A DNA stretch of 64,000 nucleotides from Hypoxylon rubiginosum (GCA_902806565.1 CADCXA010000066.1:1116001-1180000), one strand, 5' to 3'. Shown: positions 1 to 11,272, counted from the first letter of the stretch. Notes: generated by a model from the letters alone, not told the origin. Translations and numbers: made by a program.

Positions 1-24
1 GCTCTCACTGACACAACGCAATAG

Positions 25-2153
25 TTTTAACGAGCCGCCAATATGGCGTGGCAACTATTTGGTAAGCGAATTTTAATGCCTGGCCCCAATGACCTATCCT
101 TATTTATTCGAAAAGGATGTGTATCATGACTCGATCTAACCTTCTATTAGGCTTGTCGCAACTGTCGGAAGAGGCACAAGCACCAGGAGAGTTACTCGAA
201 AGGCCATACAAGAAGTCGACGTACAGAAGGCCTGCGGAAAGATCATCGAACCCGGCGCTCCAGTTGCCCTACGACTTCAGGGCCAGCTTCTCTATGGTGT
301 GTCAAGAGTCTACAACCAGCAATGCTCCTATATGCTGGCCGACCTGCAAAAGATTCAGGCACACATGCACGTTTTCTTTACCAAATTTGGGCACAATCAA
401 CTTGATCCAGAAGCAGGCCATACAAGGTAAGGACTCCTTAGAATGCTCTAGGCAGACAAGTGACATCTAGAAAGCGCTCGGTGGCAACTGACAGATTATT
501 TATAGGCCCGAGAATCTTCTAATCATGAACGATCCCGATTTTGTTCCCGACATGCAAATGCCTCAGTTCGACCTCGACGCCTTGGTCGCAGCCACTAGTC
601 AAGCAACTAATCGGACTTCCTCTCAGATGTCTCCTCTTCATAGCAGTAGCTCTGGACCAGGTTTTGACCTACGACTTGATCTTGACCATTCAGACTCCTC
701 TGGTCCCCGAGGTTCCCAGTTCGGTATTCAAGGTCTTTCTTCTCCGCAGAAGCCGGAAGACGGGCGCATACACATCCACCAGGACGACGAGTTCGCCGGA
801 GCGGGCAACTGGGGAATGGACATAGACGAGGATGGAAACATTATCGAGCTGGACGTGCCTGCCATCGCTCAAGACGAACTCGAGCTACCTCCTCTACCGA
901 TGATGGAAGGCGAGAATCAGGAACATGCGAATGTAGAGCAGCATAATCAACTAAATATCGACGACCAGGGTGACTTCCTTATGATGGATGAGGAGCTACG
1001 ACCCGAAGCCGAGGCGTTGCCGGAACGTCAATTGCGAGACGAACACGATGCATTTGTGGATGACGTCCAGCAACAAGACCAGGCTCCCAGTCGAAGAAAG
1101 AGGAAAGCTCGTGTGTTGCATGCTGATCAAGAGACCCAAATCTCGAGAAACGTCATCAGAGAGTGGCAAGACAAGTACTTGGAGAACTGTGGTTCGAAGA
1201 AGGTGCGAGCTACCGGAGCCGCGCGAGCAAAGACAAATGCCATGCTCTTGACTTTTGGTCTGGGTTTAGGGAATATTGGCCAGAACCTCGGTGTTCCCGG
1301 AATGGTCCACCCTCTTGCCCTTGAATTCTCGGGCGATTCTCTATTCACAGCTATCACTGGGCTCGATGTACCCGAGCAATCTCGCGGCAAACGTCGAGCC
1401 GCATCCGAGTCTATCGAAGACGACGAGGAACAGGACGGGCGCCGAGTCAAACCGCGACTCGAAGACGATGCTGATCAGCAAGGTCGCGGCTTGCCGGACG
1501 ACGACATCGTCATGTTTGACGAGGAACAGCTCTTTCACGACTCTCCTGAAGTTGGCCGAGAGGGTCATGCGCCTATGTCCGACCACCTTTCTTCCGCTCT
1601 GCGCATGCCTTGGAACCAAGGTTCCTCCGCTTTACACGGCTCATCTATCCCTGGTTCTGCTCAAAAGGGCCGCATCCCATCTAGCCCTTTGGGAAACCGA
1701 GGTAGTATTCAAGATATCATGCGCTACAGCGATGACCAAACCATGGATTTCGGTTTTGGCATGGGCGGCATCCACTCGCAAGACGATGACTTTCAAATGC
1801 GAGCAGGAGCAGGACCCGAAGGCGACGCGCAGGCACAGGGCGAGTCGCAACAACCGGCTCTCGACCTCGAAGGACAGAAGTTCTTCTCCTTCATGGAGAC
1901 GGCGGTCCGCGACAACGGCGAGCGTCGCGAGGACGAGGATTACGACGTGAACCGCCGCTGGGTCGCGTTCGACGACTTGTTCGTGCCCCGCAAGACGCCG
2001 CGTGCAACGGCCGCGCAGGCCTTCTACCACACGCTCTGTCTGGCCACAAAGGGAAAGATGGACGTGTCACAGGAGGGAGAGCCGAATACACCTTTCGGTG
2101 GTATCTGGGTCGGCATTAAAGAGAATGACGATATTGCCGCCGCCGATGCATAA
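25..2153 (+). CDS. rec8: Meiotic cohesin alpha-kleisin REC8 (Rad21/Rec8 family), 5' end outside window
   Basis: Kleisin subunit that closes the SMC1-SMC3 ring and holds sister chromatids together in meiosis. Exons in the window are 25-61, 151-426 and 506-2153; each intron (1-24, 62-150, 427-505) has a CTNAC-type branch point and an AG acceptor. Exon 25-61 reads LTSRQYGVATIW, continuing into LVATVGRG, the start of the Rad21/Rec8 N-terminal SMC3-binding domain; only about the first seven residues and their exon lie to the left of the window. Exon 2 adds VDVQKACGKI and the conserved YGVSRVYNQQCSYM helix. The middle (acidic, Q/E/D/S-rich) is disordered, as in kleisins. The C-terminus (FFSFMETAVRDNGE, FDDLFVPRKTPRATAAQAF, FGGIWVGI) fits the SMC1-binding winged helix. 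About 652 residues are visible. Rec8 rather than Rad21 is an inference from the divergent middle and length; mitotic Rad21 is the alternative. Confidence 0.9.
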
Positions 2154-2708
2154 TAGACCACCGATATGGTCCATTATTACTTTGGGGGCAATTGCGAACT
2201 CGACACGTATACGTCTCTATCACGATGCATTACTAATAACGAAGCCGATTTGAGTCGCACTAATTAATGATTAACGGAAGAAGAATGATGAGGACTGGTT
2301 GATATCGTTAACTTCACTGGGTACCCAGTGCATAGCATTGGTATCAGGGAGACGGATGATCTTACGACAACCTAGACGAATAGGAAAAGGGGGAGGGGAT
2401 TTGCGTTATGAGATATTGCTGCTTTTAAACCGAGCTGGTTAAAGAGATACGATGGATCGAAGCTGGAAGACGAGATTCAAATTGCGGCACAAATGACCGC
2501 GAAACTTAAGAGTGGTTGGCCAGATGGTCCACCATTCACATATTCTCAGTTTTGACGCATCCGTCTGTATTCTGAGGAGGGATTACTTTGCTACACTAGC
2601 TAAGATTGCGATTGCCTATACGCGATGAATTAATCAATGAGTTCTCATCATTTGTCTGGTCATTTACTACCTACGTACATTACATAGGTACTTGCACGTT
2701 GGGCTAAA
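2154..2708. other. Intergenic, convergent 3' ends
   Basis: This is the 555 bp between the convergent rec8 and mrs6 stop codons. It is AT-leaning with no open frame of note on either strand; it should hold the two 3' UTRs. I see nothing else. Confidence 0.6.
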
Positions 2709-4540
2709 TTAATCGTAAGCGTCGTCATCGTCGGCCACACCCTCGCGGTCTTGGAAGACCATATACTCGTCCTCCGAGGCGTCTTCGCCTATGACTAGCT
2801 TCCAGGCATCTCTGACTGCGTCCAAGCATCCGTCATCAAATGCGAGGTTTAGAGACGGCGAGGGGAAGGCGAACGTAGAAATGCTGCCGCGTGCGGTAGT
2901 TGAGGGTTCTCGAGCACTGAGGGATTGATCATATTGCAATTTGTACAAACAAATAGGGGTCATCTGACCCTCCGCAGTAGCAGCAGCCAGTAAATTGCTT
3001 AGAGCCGACTCGAGCCGCTGTACGGCCTGGGGAGCTGCTTGCGTAGTCAGGTATAGTACACCTAATCCAGTCTGGTTAGCTGTGGTCCTCTCCATCTATA
3101 TTCATGACTGAGGAGATAAAGAAGATTTGGTGCCATCAGTTTGTCAGAGGTTAAGTGTCGTCAACGCGAAGCTCAGACAATGTAGATAAGTATTCGTATA
3201 AATGGATCATCATTACACCAGCGGGAAAGAGTAAGGAAAAAAGAAAGAAATGCGAACTTACTTTGACCGGCGGGACATTCTCCCGTGCTGCTGGAATGCA
3301 CCGACGCGTAGATCGGGCCGTCCGATGACTCGGAGCTGCCGGGGAAGGCTACAACAGCTACCGCGGGCGTAGGTGCGCCTTCTACGATAACCTCGAATAG
3401 CGTCTTCAGGGGGGAGTTGACCACCGCGACGAGACGGGTGATTGTTGGGGCGTCGGGCGCGGCTTCGTTCTGCGATGTGACCAACTTTGTGGTACGGACG
3501 AATAGCCCGTTTGACAAATCTAGCGATATTTCACCATCGCTAGATTCGTCTTTGACCTCCGCTTTCGTATCGAGCATGTATATGCCCCCGCCCACCGCTC
3601 CAGCACGGCAAGCTACCTGTGCGATCTCCGACGAGCCGCCCCATTTTGGGTAGACAGCGCAGAAACCAGGACCGAAGAGGCCCATAGAGGTGAGGTGACG
3701 ATGAATCGTAGCCAATCCATCCCCCACCGTCACGCGACCATCCAAGGTCAGAGTTAACGCGAGGATGTACCTTTTCAAGTTGTCATCCAGTTTGAATTCA
3801 GTAGCCAGGAACTCGGCGAGCGGCTTGTGTTCCCGCCCCTGCCAGATCGGTCTCTGCTCCTCCGAGTCGTAGTCGATGACGAACTTGAGGAACTTCATCA
3901 ACGACCGCTTAGACCGGGCCGGTATGGACTGCGTGGAGAACACATCCTCCCGACTGCTAGGTATTCGGGACAGCCTCGGGCTAGCGTCGGCTGCCTCGGC
4001 GTTGTAGACGAAGAACGAGCCGACTGCTAGGAACTCGACTTGCTTGTACGCTCTGGACGATACGAGCCGTTCCACTAGCTTCGATCGGGTGTGGATGATC
4101 TGAGGCGCGAGGGCTAACGAGTAGGCGCGGGGAAACGATAGGCCACGGTCAGCAGCTTCTGGGTGTGTCCAGGCAGACGCGTTCTTGAAGATGTTCTGCC
4201 GAGCTGGGGATGTCGGTGCCATGGCTTCTCTTGTCGAGTCCCCTCCCGTACTCAATCCAGCGTGGGTGGCAGCCCAGCCACCCGCCTCTTGCAAACTGAA
4301 AGCGGCTTCATTCTCGCCGTAGTAGTCATTGGGATCAAGATGGAGGATCCGTTTCTTGGACCGCGAGAGAGCTCTTTCACGGCGGAAGCAGGCTAGGTCA
4401 GTCAGATCAAGTTTCTTTTTGACACTGCTGTTTTGTTGGGAAGGAGGATTTTTTTTTGCTTACAGGGCCAGTAGCGATTGCTGCAGACCCGTGCCGCAGA
4501 TCACCACGTCCCACGGCTCGTCTCCTAGGGATTCCATCAT
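2709..4540 (-). CDS. mrs6: Rab escort protein / Rab geranylgeranyltransferase component A (MRS6)
   Basis: REP presents newly made Rab GTPases to geranylgeranyltransferase II and delivers the prenylated Rab to membranes; it belongs to the GDI/REP superfamily. I join three exons on the minus strand: 4540-4464, 4373-3262 and 3061-2709, giving 513 residues. Exon 1 encodes MMESLGDEPWDVVICGTG, the FAD-like GxGxxG dinucleotide-fold motif of the superfamily (WDVVICGTGLQQS), and the splice joins LLAL to ALSRSKKRILHLDPNDYYG, the second conserved motif. Exon 2 holds the characteristic FLKFVIDYD, LADFLATEF-like and YPKWGGSSEIAQVACRAGAVGGGIYML segments. Exon 3 continues ECPAGQ into SVLYLTT and ends in an acidic DDDDAYD tail. 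The 200 nt second intron uses GTAAGT and an ATTAG acceptor after a GCTAAC branch site; reading through it gives a misleading early stop. A second ATG lies directly after the first (4537). Confidence 0.92.
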
Positions 4541-5277
4541 GGAGAGGAAGAAGATGCGAAAAAGAAAGCTGTGGTTTGTCCGAAAATTTGTTAGACGGGA
4601 AATGGAAATGGAGCTCGAGGTGGAACTTCCCGATGGGTCACCCTAAATTACGGTCGCCGAGAATCCGGTGGGCGCACGGACCAATAAAGCCATGGGATTA
4701 ACCCAATTCAAACAAAAGTCTTGGATTTTTCCTTTTCTTTTTTTTCCAACACCACCGCTTACCAGTGCGTATCGTGCTATTCTTCTAAGCGATACAATAC
4801 TGGTTTCTTGAGTAGCCTTTCAGTAGGCTGCTTCTATCTAAGCGGCAGACCAAAATTCGTCCCGTATCTACTGTCCTGGAAGCTCGCGCCTGATAGGATG
4901 GTTCGAAGGGTTGATACATTTCACATCGAATGCCTGATAGTATCCAGTGTCCTTTGTCGCAAGGGTTGGATTGATATTGAATTAGACTATCCAGTCGCGT
5001 CGGTATGAGGTTTGAACATCCAGGTTTGAACATCCTATCCACAGGGTTAAATGTATATTACGGTAGTGCAGGGATTTTAAAGAACACAGCAATGCACATG
5101 TAGGTGATAATGAAAGTTGATAGCAGAGCAATCAGACTATGAGTATGTGGGAACGCACTAATAGGGTTTCATACAAGCCTTGTGTATTACTGAGGCCACG
5201 TTGATATGTCGGATCTTGGTTTTACGCTCACAAATGGAACAGCGATTGACATCAGATCATGTTGGGTATCTTTGGTA
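4541..5277. other. Intergenic: mrs6 promoter side and rrp43 3' side
   Basis: This is the 737 bp between the rrp43 stop and the mrs6 start, both genes on the minus strand. It has a T-rich tract near 4728-4745 and no convincing coding signal; short open frames on both strands lack homology. I see no other element. Confidence 0.55.
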
Positions 5278-6306
5278 TTATTCCTGTAGGACAGCACGGA
5301 ACTCCTCCCATCTGGCTTCGGCCACAGTAGCAAACTTCTTCATCACCGCCGGTCCAACAAGCGTTCCACCATGCTTGGACATTGTCAGGATATTTGTCTC
5401 CCCGCTAGTGCAGTCAACCACCATAGTAGCGGTCTCGTCGCACAAGCTTTCCTCTAGCCTGTCCGGGTCGACTAGGATCCAGTACTGACCGACCCCTTTT
5501 TTCTGTCTTTCCTTGGCCGTAAACACAGCCGCCGTGCAAGCAACCGGTAGCCCTCGTATGCTGAGTGGGGAGGGTGCGTCTCGAGAGCATAGTACTATCT
5601 CCCGGTCCACATCCCAGTGTGCTTGTGGAAGCTTCGTATCTCGTAGAGCAGCTACGATTGCCGCCCAGGCCACGTCGAAGGGGTTGCCATCAAAAGAGAC
5701 GAACAATATGTCGATGTAGAGCACCCAATATGCCTTGACTTCCTTAGCCGCCCGACCAGTCTCCACCTCTTCTCCTTCCATCTCCATCTCGGCCGAAATA
5801 TCGTGGTATATTCGCAGGTCTTCAGCATCCAAGAGTCTCGAGCTGTGTAGAAGAGAGTAGAGGCGCGTGCTCAGGGTCTGGGCGAGCGTGGTGGGCGGGA
5901 CGCCAGGTAGGAAGGTGGGTGCGCATCCGGTAGCTAGCTCGACGTTGGGTACTAGCAGGTCGTAGTCTCTTAGCTCATCTTCGTCGCTGCTGCTGCTGCT
6001 TGTGCTCTCGATGCCGGCTGTTTGCGAGGGGGTGCGGAAGTTGGGGATTTGGGAGGCGAGCAGCGTCTCGCCGCGCACGCCACAGATGACGGTGGTGTCG
6101 CCTGACCGTACAACGGCACTACCGTGGGCGTGGGTGAGGGACGACGTGTTGATACTGTACGGACGGGCTTGCGCCGGTTGTCGACCATTGGTGCGAGCGG
6201 ACGGTATAGACTGGTCGGCGGGTTGGAGGTTCGCGAGGAGGAAGGGATGGGGTGTGAGCTTTGCGAAGGTTGCGCTCGATAACGTTAAGGAGTTTGACGC
6301 CGCCAT
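5278..6306 (-). CDS. rrp43: Exosome complex RNase PH-like subunit RRP43
   Basis: Single-exon gene, 342 residues. It is a core-ring subunit of the RNA exosome (EXOSC8/OIP2 group), acting in nuclear and cytoplasmic 3'-5' RNA processing; ring RNase PH folds of this type are structural and not catalytic in fungi. The N-terminus (ATFAKLTPHPFLLANL, about residues 13-28) and the block HAHGSAVVRSGDTTVICGVRGE (about 59-80) are the usual opening of RRP43-like RNase PH domains. YIDILFVSFDGNPFDVAWAA (about 197-216) and the C-terminal SKHGGTLVGPAVMKKF complete the two-part fold. An acidic, serine-rich loop (SSSSSDEDE) interrupts the first half. ATG 6306 is the first methionine and gives the family's usual N-terminus. 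RRP42 or RRP45 are less likely by motif order, but I could not align them here. Confidence 0.88.
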   Translation of the reverse strand: MAASNSLTLSSATFAKLTPHPFLLANLQPADQSIPSARTNGRQPAQARPYSINTSSLTHAHGSAVVRSGDTTVICGVRGETLLASQIPNFRTPSQTAGIESTSSSSSDEDELRDYDLLVPNVELATGCAPTFLPGVPPTTLAQTLSTRLYSLLHSSRLLDAEDLRIYHDISAEMEMEGEEVETGRAAKEVKAYWVLYIDILFVSFDGNPFDVAWAAIVAALRDTKLPQAHWDVDREIVLCSRDAPSPLSIRGLPVACTAAVFTAKERQKKGVGQYWILVDPDRLEESLCDETATMVVDCTSGETNILTMSKHGGTLVGPAVMKKFATVAEARWEEFRAVLQE

Positions 6307-6630
6307 GATTCACACGGGTAGATGAATCTATAGAGAGCCAAGCAAGGTTGATCAATTGGCGCTGTGAGAGCTCACCAATGGTCTTCCCAGGTCGTGATTA
6401 TTGTTTATTCCACTGATTCAGTGAATGTTTGAATGAAATTTGAAAACGGGTCTAACAGGTCTAACAGGTCTAACACAGCCTCGCGGGGTCTTCCGCTTTA
6501 TAGTGGGTCTACCCGCAGATGTTACATCCAATTAACAGCCGCTGATCTACAAGGCTACGAGAAGTATGATCTACATATGTAGATAAGCTTAATGTGACTA
6601 TCAACATTTCAACCTTCTCCCAAGTTCAAC
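6307..6630. other. Intergenic, rrp43 upstream region
   Basis: This is the 324 bp between the rrp43 start and the SnoaL-like gene's stop. It contains a perfect short tandem repeat of the 9-mer gtctaacag (three units, 6450-6476, last base changed). No coding signal is seen. Confidence 0.55.
6450..6476. repeat. 9-bp tandem repeat, three units
   Basis: The unit gtctaacag occurs three times in a row, the last ending in c. It lies about 145 bp upstream of the rrp43 ATG, so it could be a clustered binding site, but nothing in the sequence proves a role. Confidence 0.7.
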
Positions 6631-7175
6631 CTACGACGACCTCTGAAGAGCTGCAGCCAACGGACCTCCGTCCATATAGAACGCAGCACGACTAATTAAA
6701 CCTTTATCCTCTCCAGAAGTCACCAGCTGGATAAAAGCAAAAGCTGGGACTGTAATATTCTCCTTTTCCGGATCGTTCTTAACTCGCCACGTGACATGGC
6801 ATGGTTGGTAGATCTTGTTATCGACCAAGTCTTACGTTGAGGATTGTCAGCCTTTTTATATCTTCGAATAGGGTAGGATACCAGACTTGAACCTACCGAA
6901 GCTCTCAATTTCATGGTGCATCATCTCCAGCCTCGCCCAAGTTGTGCTGAGGACATTGCGGAGTGCATCTAGTCCCTCCATAAGAGGCATGTTTCCGAAT
7001 TGCACTTTCGCATCTTTTGTGTAAATACTCGCAAGTCCGGATATGTCGAGCGAATCGTTGACATTATGGAACTTGATCGTATGTGAGCTTTAATGACCCG
7101 TGTTTCAAACTAGATTTAACTCACCCTCTGTAGCCATGCTTGGACTTCAGATTGTGACGTCGGGAAAAAGGCCAT
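6631..7175 (-). CDS. Small SnoaL/NTF2-like domain protein
   Basis: Three exons assembled on the minus strand: 7175-7125, 7071-6897 and 6830-6631, giving 141 residues. The start ATG 7175 gives MAFFPTSQSEVQAWLQR and a phase-0 GTGAGT donor; the nearer ATG inside it is out of frame. The joined protein continues FHNVNDSLDISGLASIYTKD, then DAKVQFGNMPLMEGLDALR, HHEIESFDLVDN and YQPCHVTWRVKND, and ends in ITVPAFAFIQL. The pattern (helical start, fGN-P-x-x-G-x-x-A/I, late 'vtwrv ... vPafaf' strands) is that of SnoaL-like/NTF2-like cone folds, which are often isomerases or cyclases, or have no enzyme activity. Substrate and role are unknown. Intron 2 (66 nt) ends in an unusual AAG acceptor, so that junction is the weakest part of the model. 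Confidence 0.72.
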
Positions 7176-7591
7176 GATTATCAATATCCCTTGATAAATC
7201 TCCTGATCTCAATAGTATGGATTTGTTGCAATAATATCCCAATTTCTTGAGCATGCTCTACCGTACTTATACCCGCCATATCTACTGACGAGCTGACTAA
7301 ATCATGAACGAGACCGTTTTCCTATTTAGGAAAGGTTGAATCTGGACAACGATATAACACCCCATCAACATGAGGTTAGCATTGCAGAGGATCCAGTATA
7401 ATTAATACCAATTGGACTTATATTCTAAATCCTATTACAAATCTTCTACACAGAGAAGTTATTAATTTCATTATTTTGTTTAAATATGTCATAATACAGT
7501 TACCATCTTCATCGCTAGAATCGTGGCTCATTCTAAGCCAGCTCATGCCACATGGGATATGTACAATCTCAGGTCTAATTTTACATTGTAA

Positions 7592-7711
7592 GGTAATATT
7601 GGAAGAGTGTGGTTAGCTAATGCGGACGAATCGTCTTATCTTTACAACCTGGACTGGGAAGACTTAGATGCTTTTCACACGATGTTCGGAATAGACCATA
7701 CGCTGCGGTAA
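7592..7711 (+). pseudogene. Coding-like 3' exon relic
   Basis: After a possible acceptor (ttgtaag) the frame reads NIGRVWLANADESSYLYN followed by LDWEDLDAFHTMFGIDHTLR and a TAA. Residue composition is protein-like (balanced acidic and hydrophobic), while both flanks are full of stops. No upstream exon or start was found, so this is probably a leftover of a lost gene. Family not recognised. Confidence 0.25.
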
Positions 7712-9032
7712 TACACGTTATATTTCTTGCAAACCATCTGTCTTGCTCAAGGCGTTTCTTGCTGGTGTATTGGCTACTCGATCAATGAATGGGATAGTCT
7801 ATCATGTAGTCAGCTCTATCAATTGGCCGGAGCTGGTGAAATGTTTGAAATACTTGACACGATACTTGAGCGAGGAGTTGGAATAGGGGTAATAGGGATT
7901 TGATTGATTGATAGTAGCCCAAGGCCCTCAAACCTCCTAAGGGGTAAAGAGACGTGGCAAACTGTCCGCTATATACAATAACGGCTTCAGAAGCCAATTT
8001 CCAGCCTCAAGGGCGTGTGATATCACAACTACGTGTACACTCCAACTAGGATTGCCGTGCCTTGTGCGTTCGGGTTCGATATATTACAAGAAGTATACAT
8101 ATGAAATATAGTGCCGTCTAGGTGTGTCGTCGTCGTCTCTCTCCTCCTGCTCGTCTTCCAACGGATTCCTTCTTTCGCATCTCCTCTTTGACCACTAACC
8201 CAGCCGTCTAGATTATTCGCTGCTCACCCGGCGATAGAGCTTAGACCCTAGTGATATAGAATGAGGCAGACAAAGTCTTATAACGTATATATCCTTTCGT
8301 AAAAGGTAAGGTAGTTCCGATGTCGACTCGGCGTATATCGCGGCGTTCGAGAGAGCGTTAGGGAGAGATATTCGTATCAGGGCTCTTTGAGTTAGGAGAA
8401 AATAAGAGCGGCGGTAACGGCGTGATAGTTCCTGGGGTAATAAGGGTAATGGATCGAATATTGGAATTGGTGTTGTAGATATTCTGTTGCGACTCTAACG
8501 ATTGAAGAAATACCTACGTCTCGTAACTGTAGAGCATCGAATAGCGAGCAGGCCGCTACTGATCCTCAACCGGTCCCCACCAATATATCATCTTGGGCCA
8601 TAGATTAGAAGGGGATCAAGAGGCAATATCGACAGCCCACCGATGTAGGTCAAGGGACGCAACATAATGAATCATGACACAGGTTTAAGCTTACCTCTAT
8701 TTCTTCTTTTTATATGACAGCTTGGCCGTCGTATAGGCGGGAGTAGCTGTCGTTTACGTATATCGTGAGCTAGGTAGCGAGACACGTAGCGGCACGAAGT
8801 CCTCGAGCACGAAGTTCTCGAGTATGATACCTAATCTACCTAGGCTACCTAGATGCTTGCACACAACTACGGTGGTATGTACCCCGAGCCTACGCAACAT
8901 ACCGCCCAGTGCTAATACACTAGGGGCCCCCCACCCTCAAGACTTGCCCCCAGGTGAGTACCTTCCTGTCCATGGACTTGTTTGCTATTTTTGACACTGT
9001 TTGACCTCCACTCTCCGTTGGCAGAAAGTCAA

Positions 9033-9094
9033 TTTTCGATTTTAGTGGATATTACGCCCTATTTGGACCGAAAAATCGAAAAAGTTTTTTCGGT
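9033..9094. repeat. Nested inverted repeats
   Basis: The 11-mer ttttcgatttt (9033-9043) is matched by its reverse complement at 9072-9082. A second pair, accgaaaaa (9067-9075) and tttttcggt (9086-9094), overlaps it. Two alternative hairpins sharing an arm are possible. Confidence 0.6.
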
Positions 9095-9335
9095 TTTGCG
9101 AGGTCATGCCCGCGTCGGGGTCGCGACCTCGAGCAACCCCTGTGCAGAACCCTTCTATAACACGGGTAGTAGCGCTGTAATTGGGCTGTAGTTGGCGTTA
9201 TTCAACACCAAAGAGATGCTACTGGGCAATCATCTTTGCTACGTACCCAGCTATGTACCCACGTGCCAGGCTACTCGCTGGGCAACGGCAGCAGTCTGCA
9301 CAGACCTTTGGTAATTTTTGCACCTTTTCGTTATC

Positions 9336-9343
9336 TATATAAG
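9336..9343 (+). promoter_or_regulatory. Possible core promoter with TATA box and pyrimidine-rich leader
   Basis: TATATAAG is followed by about 200 bp of C/T/A-rich, G-poor sequence (caacacattcttccttcacc...), which is how many fungal core promoters and 5' leaders look. No intact gene follows, so this may be the surviving promoter of the broken locus at 9731 onward. Confidence 0.35.
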
Positions 9344-9730
9344 TAGCCAACCTCGCCGCTCTTTTCAACACATTCTTCCTTCACCTTTCAACCTGTTCCA
9401 TCCTTTCACAACACATTCACACCACACATTCACATTACACATTGCCTACTATGCACCCTCACACTGCACCCTTCCGCATCAAACCTCCTACCTCCCATAC
9501 ATAGACCTGCCATCTCTATCCTATTCACAACATTAAAGTTGATGGTACACGACTAGTCCTTGACCTGTCGTGGAGTTGCCAGTGGTGTTAACCATAAGCA
9601 CTCGGTTTTGGGTTGTAATACTTGCGTCATACATCACTCCTCCCTCTAGTCAGTTGTCTTCCATTACTTCCTACTCGAAGCCCAACCTGACTTCTTGTCT
9701 CTATTGTCACTTATAGCTTTTGTTTGATCA

Positions 9731-9910
9731 ATGCCTTATCAACAAATGCTTCATCGAGATATTTTCGGTCTTCTTCTACAAGGACCTGTCCACCTCGCCT
9801 ACACTTTCCAGCAGACGGTTTGGTTCTATATCTAAGCCAAAGGAGCCATCGAGGACGACAAAGAGACGGGGGATACTGATGTCTATCTACACAACTACGT
9901 AATGACATCG
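9731..9910 (+). pseudogene. Coding-like stretch with in-frame stop
   Basis: From ATG 9731 the frame gives MPYQQMLHRDIFGLLLQGPV, then HLAYTFQQTVWFYI, and stops at TAA (9833-9835). The same frame then continues AKGAIEDDKETGDTDVYLHNYV. A CAA-to-TAA change would explain the break. It sits about 390 bp downstream of a TATA box and pyrimidine leader. Family not recognised; the reading is suggestive only. Further coding-like fragments at about 10454-10515 (LGKWPATHIGNKDSSLYTIKT) and 10556-10801 may belong to the same dead gene. Confidence 0.3.
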
Positions 9911-10779
9911 TGTCAAATAATCTGACACCTAAAAGGTAATTCAGGTATGTATCTATTTATGTCTCAACAACATGGGGAACTCGCTAACTAATTCTCATCA
10001 GACTAGCATCAATGTCTATCTAACCTAACATAACTAAGAGCCTACACAACCACTTCGACCTAGTCTAAAGGCACTCTTGCCATACTTTTCGCATCGGCAT
10101 ACGACCATCATCATAAGGACACCCTCACCCATTACACATTGATCGCTTTTACTCTTCCTCCAGTGCAATCGACTCAACTAACACTCTCCAATCATATATG
10201 CCTTTAATACCCTTGGCATGCGTGATTCGCTTAATCATACTAGCAAAGCATGCCGATATGGTAGGTCATCTATTCCCTAGGCACTTTCTTAGCCCTTCTT
10301 TATGTTTATTCTAATCGTTTACCAGTGGGTCTCGAGAGATCTCTGACTGAATCAGGAGTAACTATCTGCTCACTGATGTTGTCATGGCTGTCCTCAATGG
10401 TAAACATTCATAACATAGAAGAAAAAGAGGCACTAAACTAACATCGATTAGTTGGGTAAATGGCCAGCAACACACATCGGAAACAAGGACTCTAGTCTAT
10501 ACACCATCAAGACTTAAGTAAGATCCTACACCAGAGCGCCAACGTCCGACCGATCATGGCCCGCTCTGCCTCGGGGAGAGATGAATTAGATGAATCTATG
10601 CCAGCACACCCTCCATCTGGCCTTCACCTTCTTCGACATAACCTATCCCGAACGGGGTTCGAAGACTACCTGTTCATGATCAACGACCCAGAGCTTATCA
10701 ATAACGACGACAAAGTCATCTCCACCTACCTACACTCTAGGCTTCCCTCACTCTACCTATGCTTTACTCGCCAACCCGA

Positions 10780-11138
10780 CTTGCCACTTCCACAACATTA
10801 AACATTTCACCCTCTTCCCATGGGAGTGGCGGTCGGGTTGGATCAACGAAGAAGAGACGCCTATATGGCTACTGATTAATCTCTCTGGCAATGTATCCAT
10901 CCAACAACCCATCAAACTACCTAGGGATACGCCTACACTCTACACCTTCAGTCCTCCTAACTTGCCACCTCCTTTATACCATTTCACCCTCCTCTCATGG
11001 GGGTGGTGGTCGGGTTGGATCAACGACAAAGAGCCACTTATATGGCTACTAACTAATCTCCCTGCTGATATATCCGTCTAGCAGCCTGCCGACCTGCCCG
11101 GGGATACTCCTACACTCTACACCTTGAGTCCATCCCAG
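10780..11138. repeat. 180-bp tandem repeat, two units
   Basis: Two diverged units begin with cttgccac at 10780 and 10961 (181 and 178 bp); a third begins at 11139 but breaks into a 40-bp array. Shared landmarks are 'tttcaccctc', 'gtggtcgggttggatcaacga', 'tatatggctact', and 'ggatacnCctacactctacacctt'. In one frame both units would encode similar peptides (WSGWIND/NE..PIWLLxNL.. TPTLYT), so the unit may derive from coding DNA; the second unit has a TAG in that frame. Confidence 0.8.
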
Positions 11139-11152
11139 CTTGCCACCTCCTC

Positions 11153-11272
11153 TATAACATCTCACCCTCCTCTCTAGAGGAGGTGGCGGCTGTATAACAT
11201 CTCACCCTCCTCTCTAGAGGAGGTGGCGGCCGGATAATATTTCACCCTCCTCTCTGGAGGAGGTTGCGGTTA
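11153..11272. repeat. 40-bp tandem repeat with palindromic core, three units
   Basis: Units start at 11153, 11193 and 11233 with a period of exactly 40 bp. Each holds cctcctct-ct-agaggagg, an 8-bp inverted repeat with a 2-nt centre (third unit has one substitution), followed by tggcgg. The same position in the neighbouring 180-bp units holds the related palindromic stretches cttcccatgggagt and ctctcatgggggt, so the 40-bp array looks like a local expansion of a piece of the longer unit. Confidence 0.85.

Larger units (their letters stand above)
7176..9299. other. Gene-poor AT-leaning stretch
   Basis: No intact gene is visible. The only coding-like piece is at 7592-7711 (separate entry). Around 8200-8900 the sequence is low in coding signal, with runs of taggta/cctac words, and 8785-8822 has a small direct repeat (cacgaagt-cctcgag / cacgaagt-tctcgag). 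Nested inverted repeats lie at 9033-9094. I recognise no transposon family. Confidence 0.5.

Noticed and set aside
1276..1950. 224-codon frame inside rec8
   Set aside because: It is an out-of-frame shadow of the rec8 coding exon.
3173..3261. Continuation of mrs6 exon 2 to a stop at 3173
   Set aside because: It is intron read-through; the conserved SVLYLTT sequence lies in the next exon after a standard splice.
4899..4910. ggttcga words (here and at 10654) as tRNA T-loops
   Set aside because: No acceptor stem or anticodon arm can be formed around them; no tRNA gene was found in the window.
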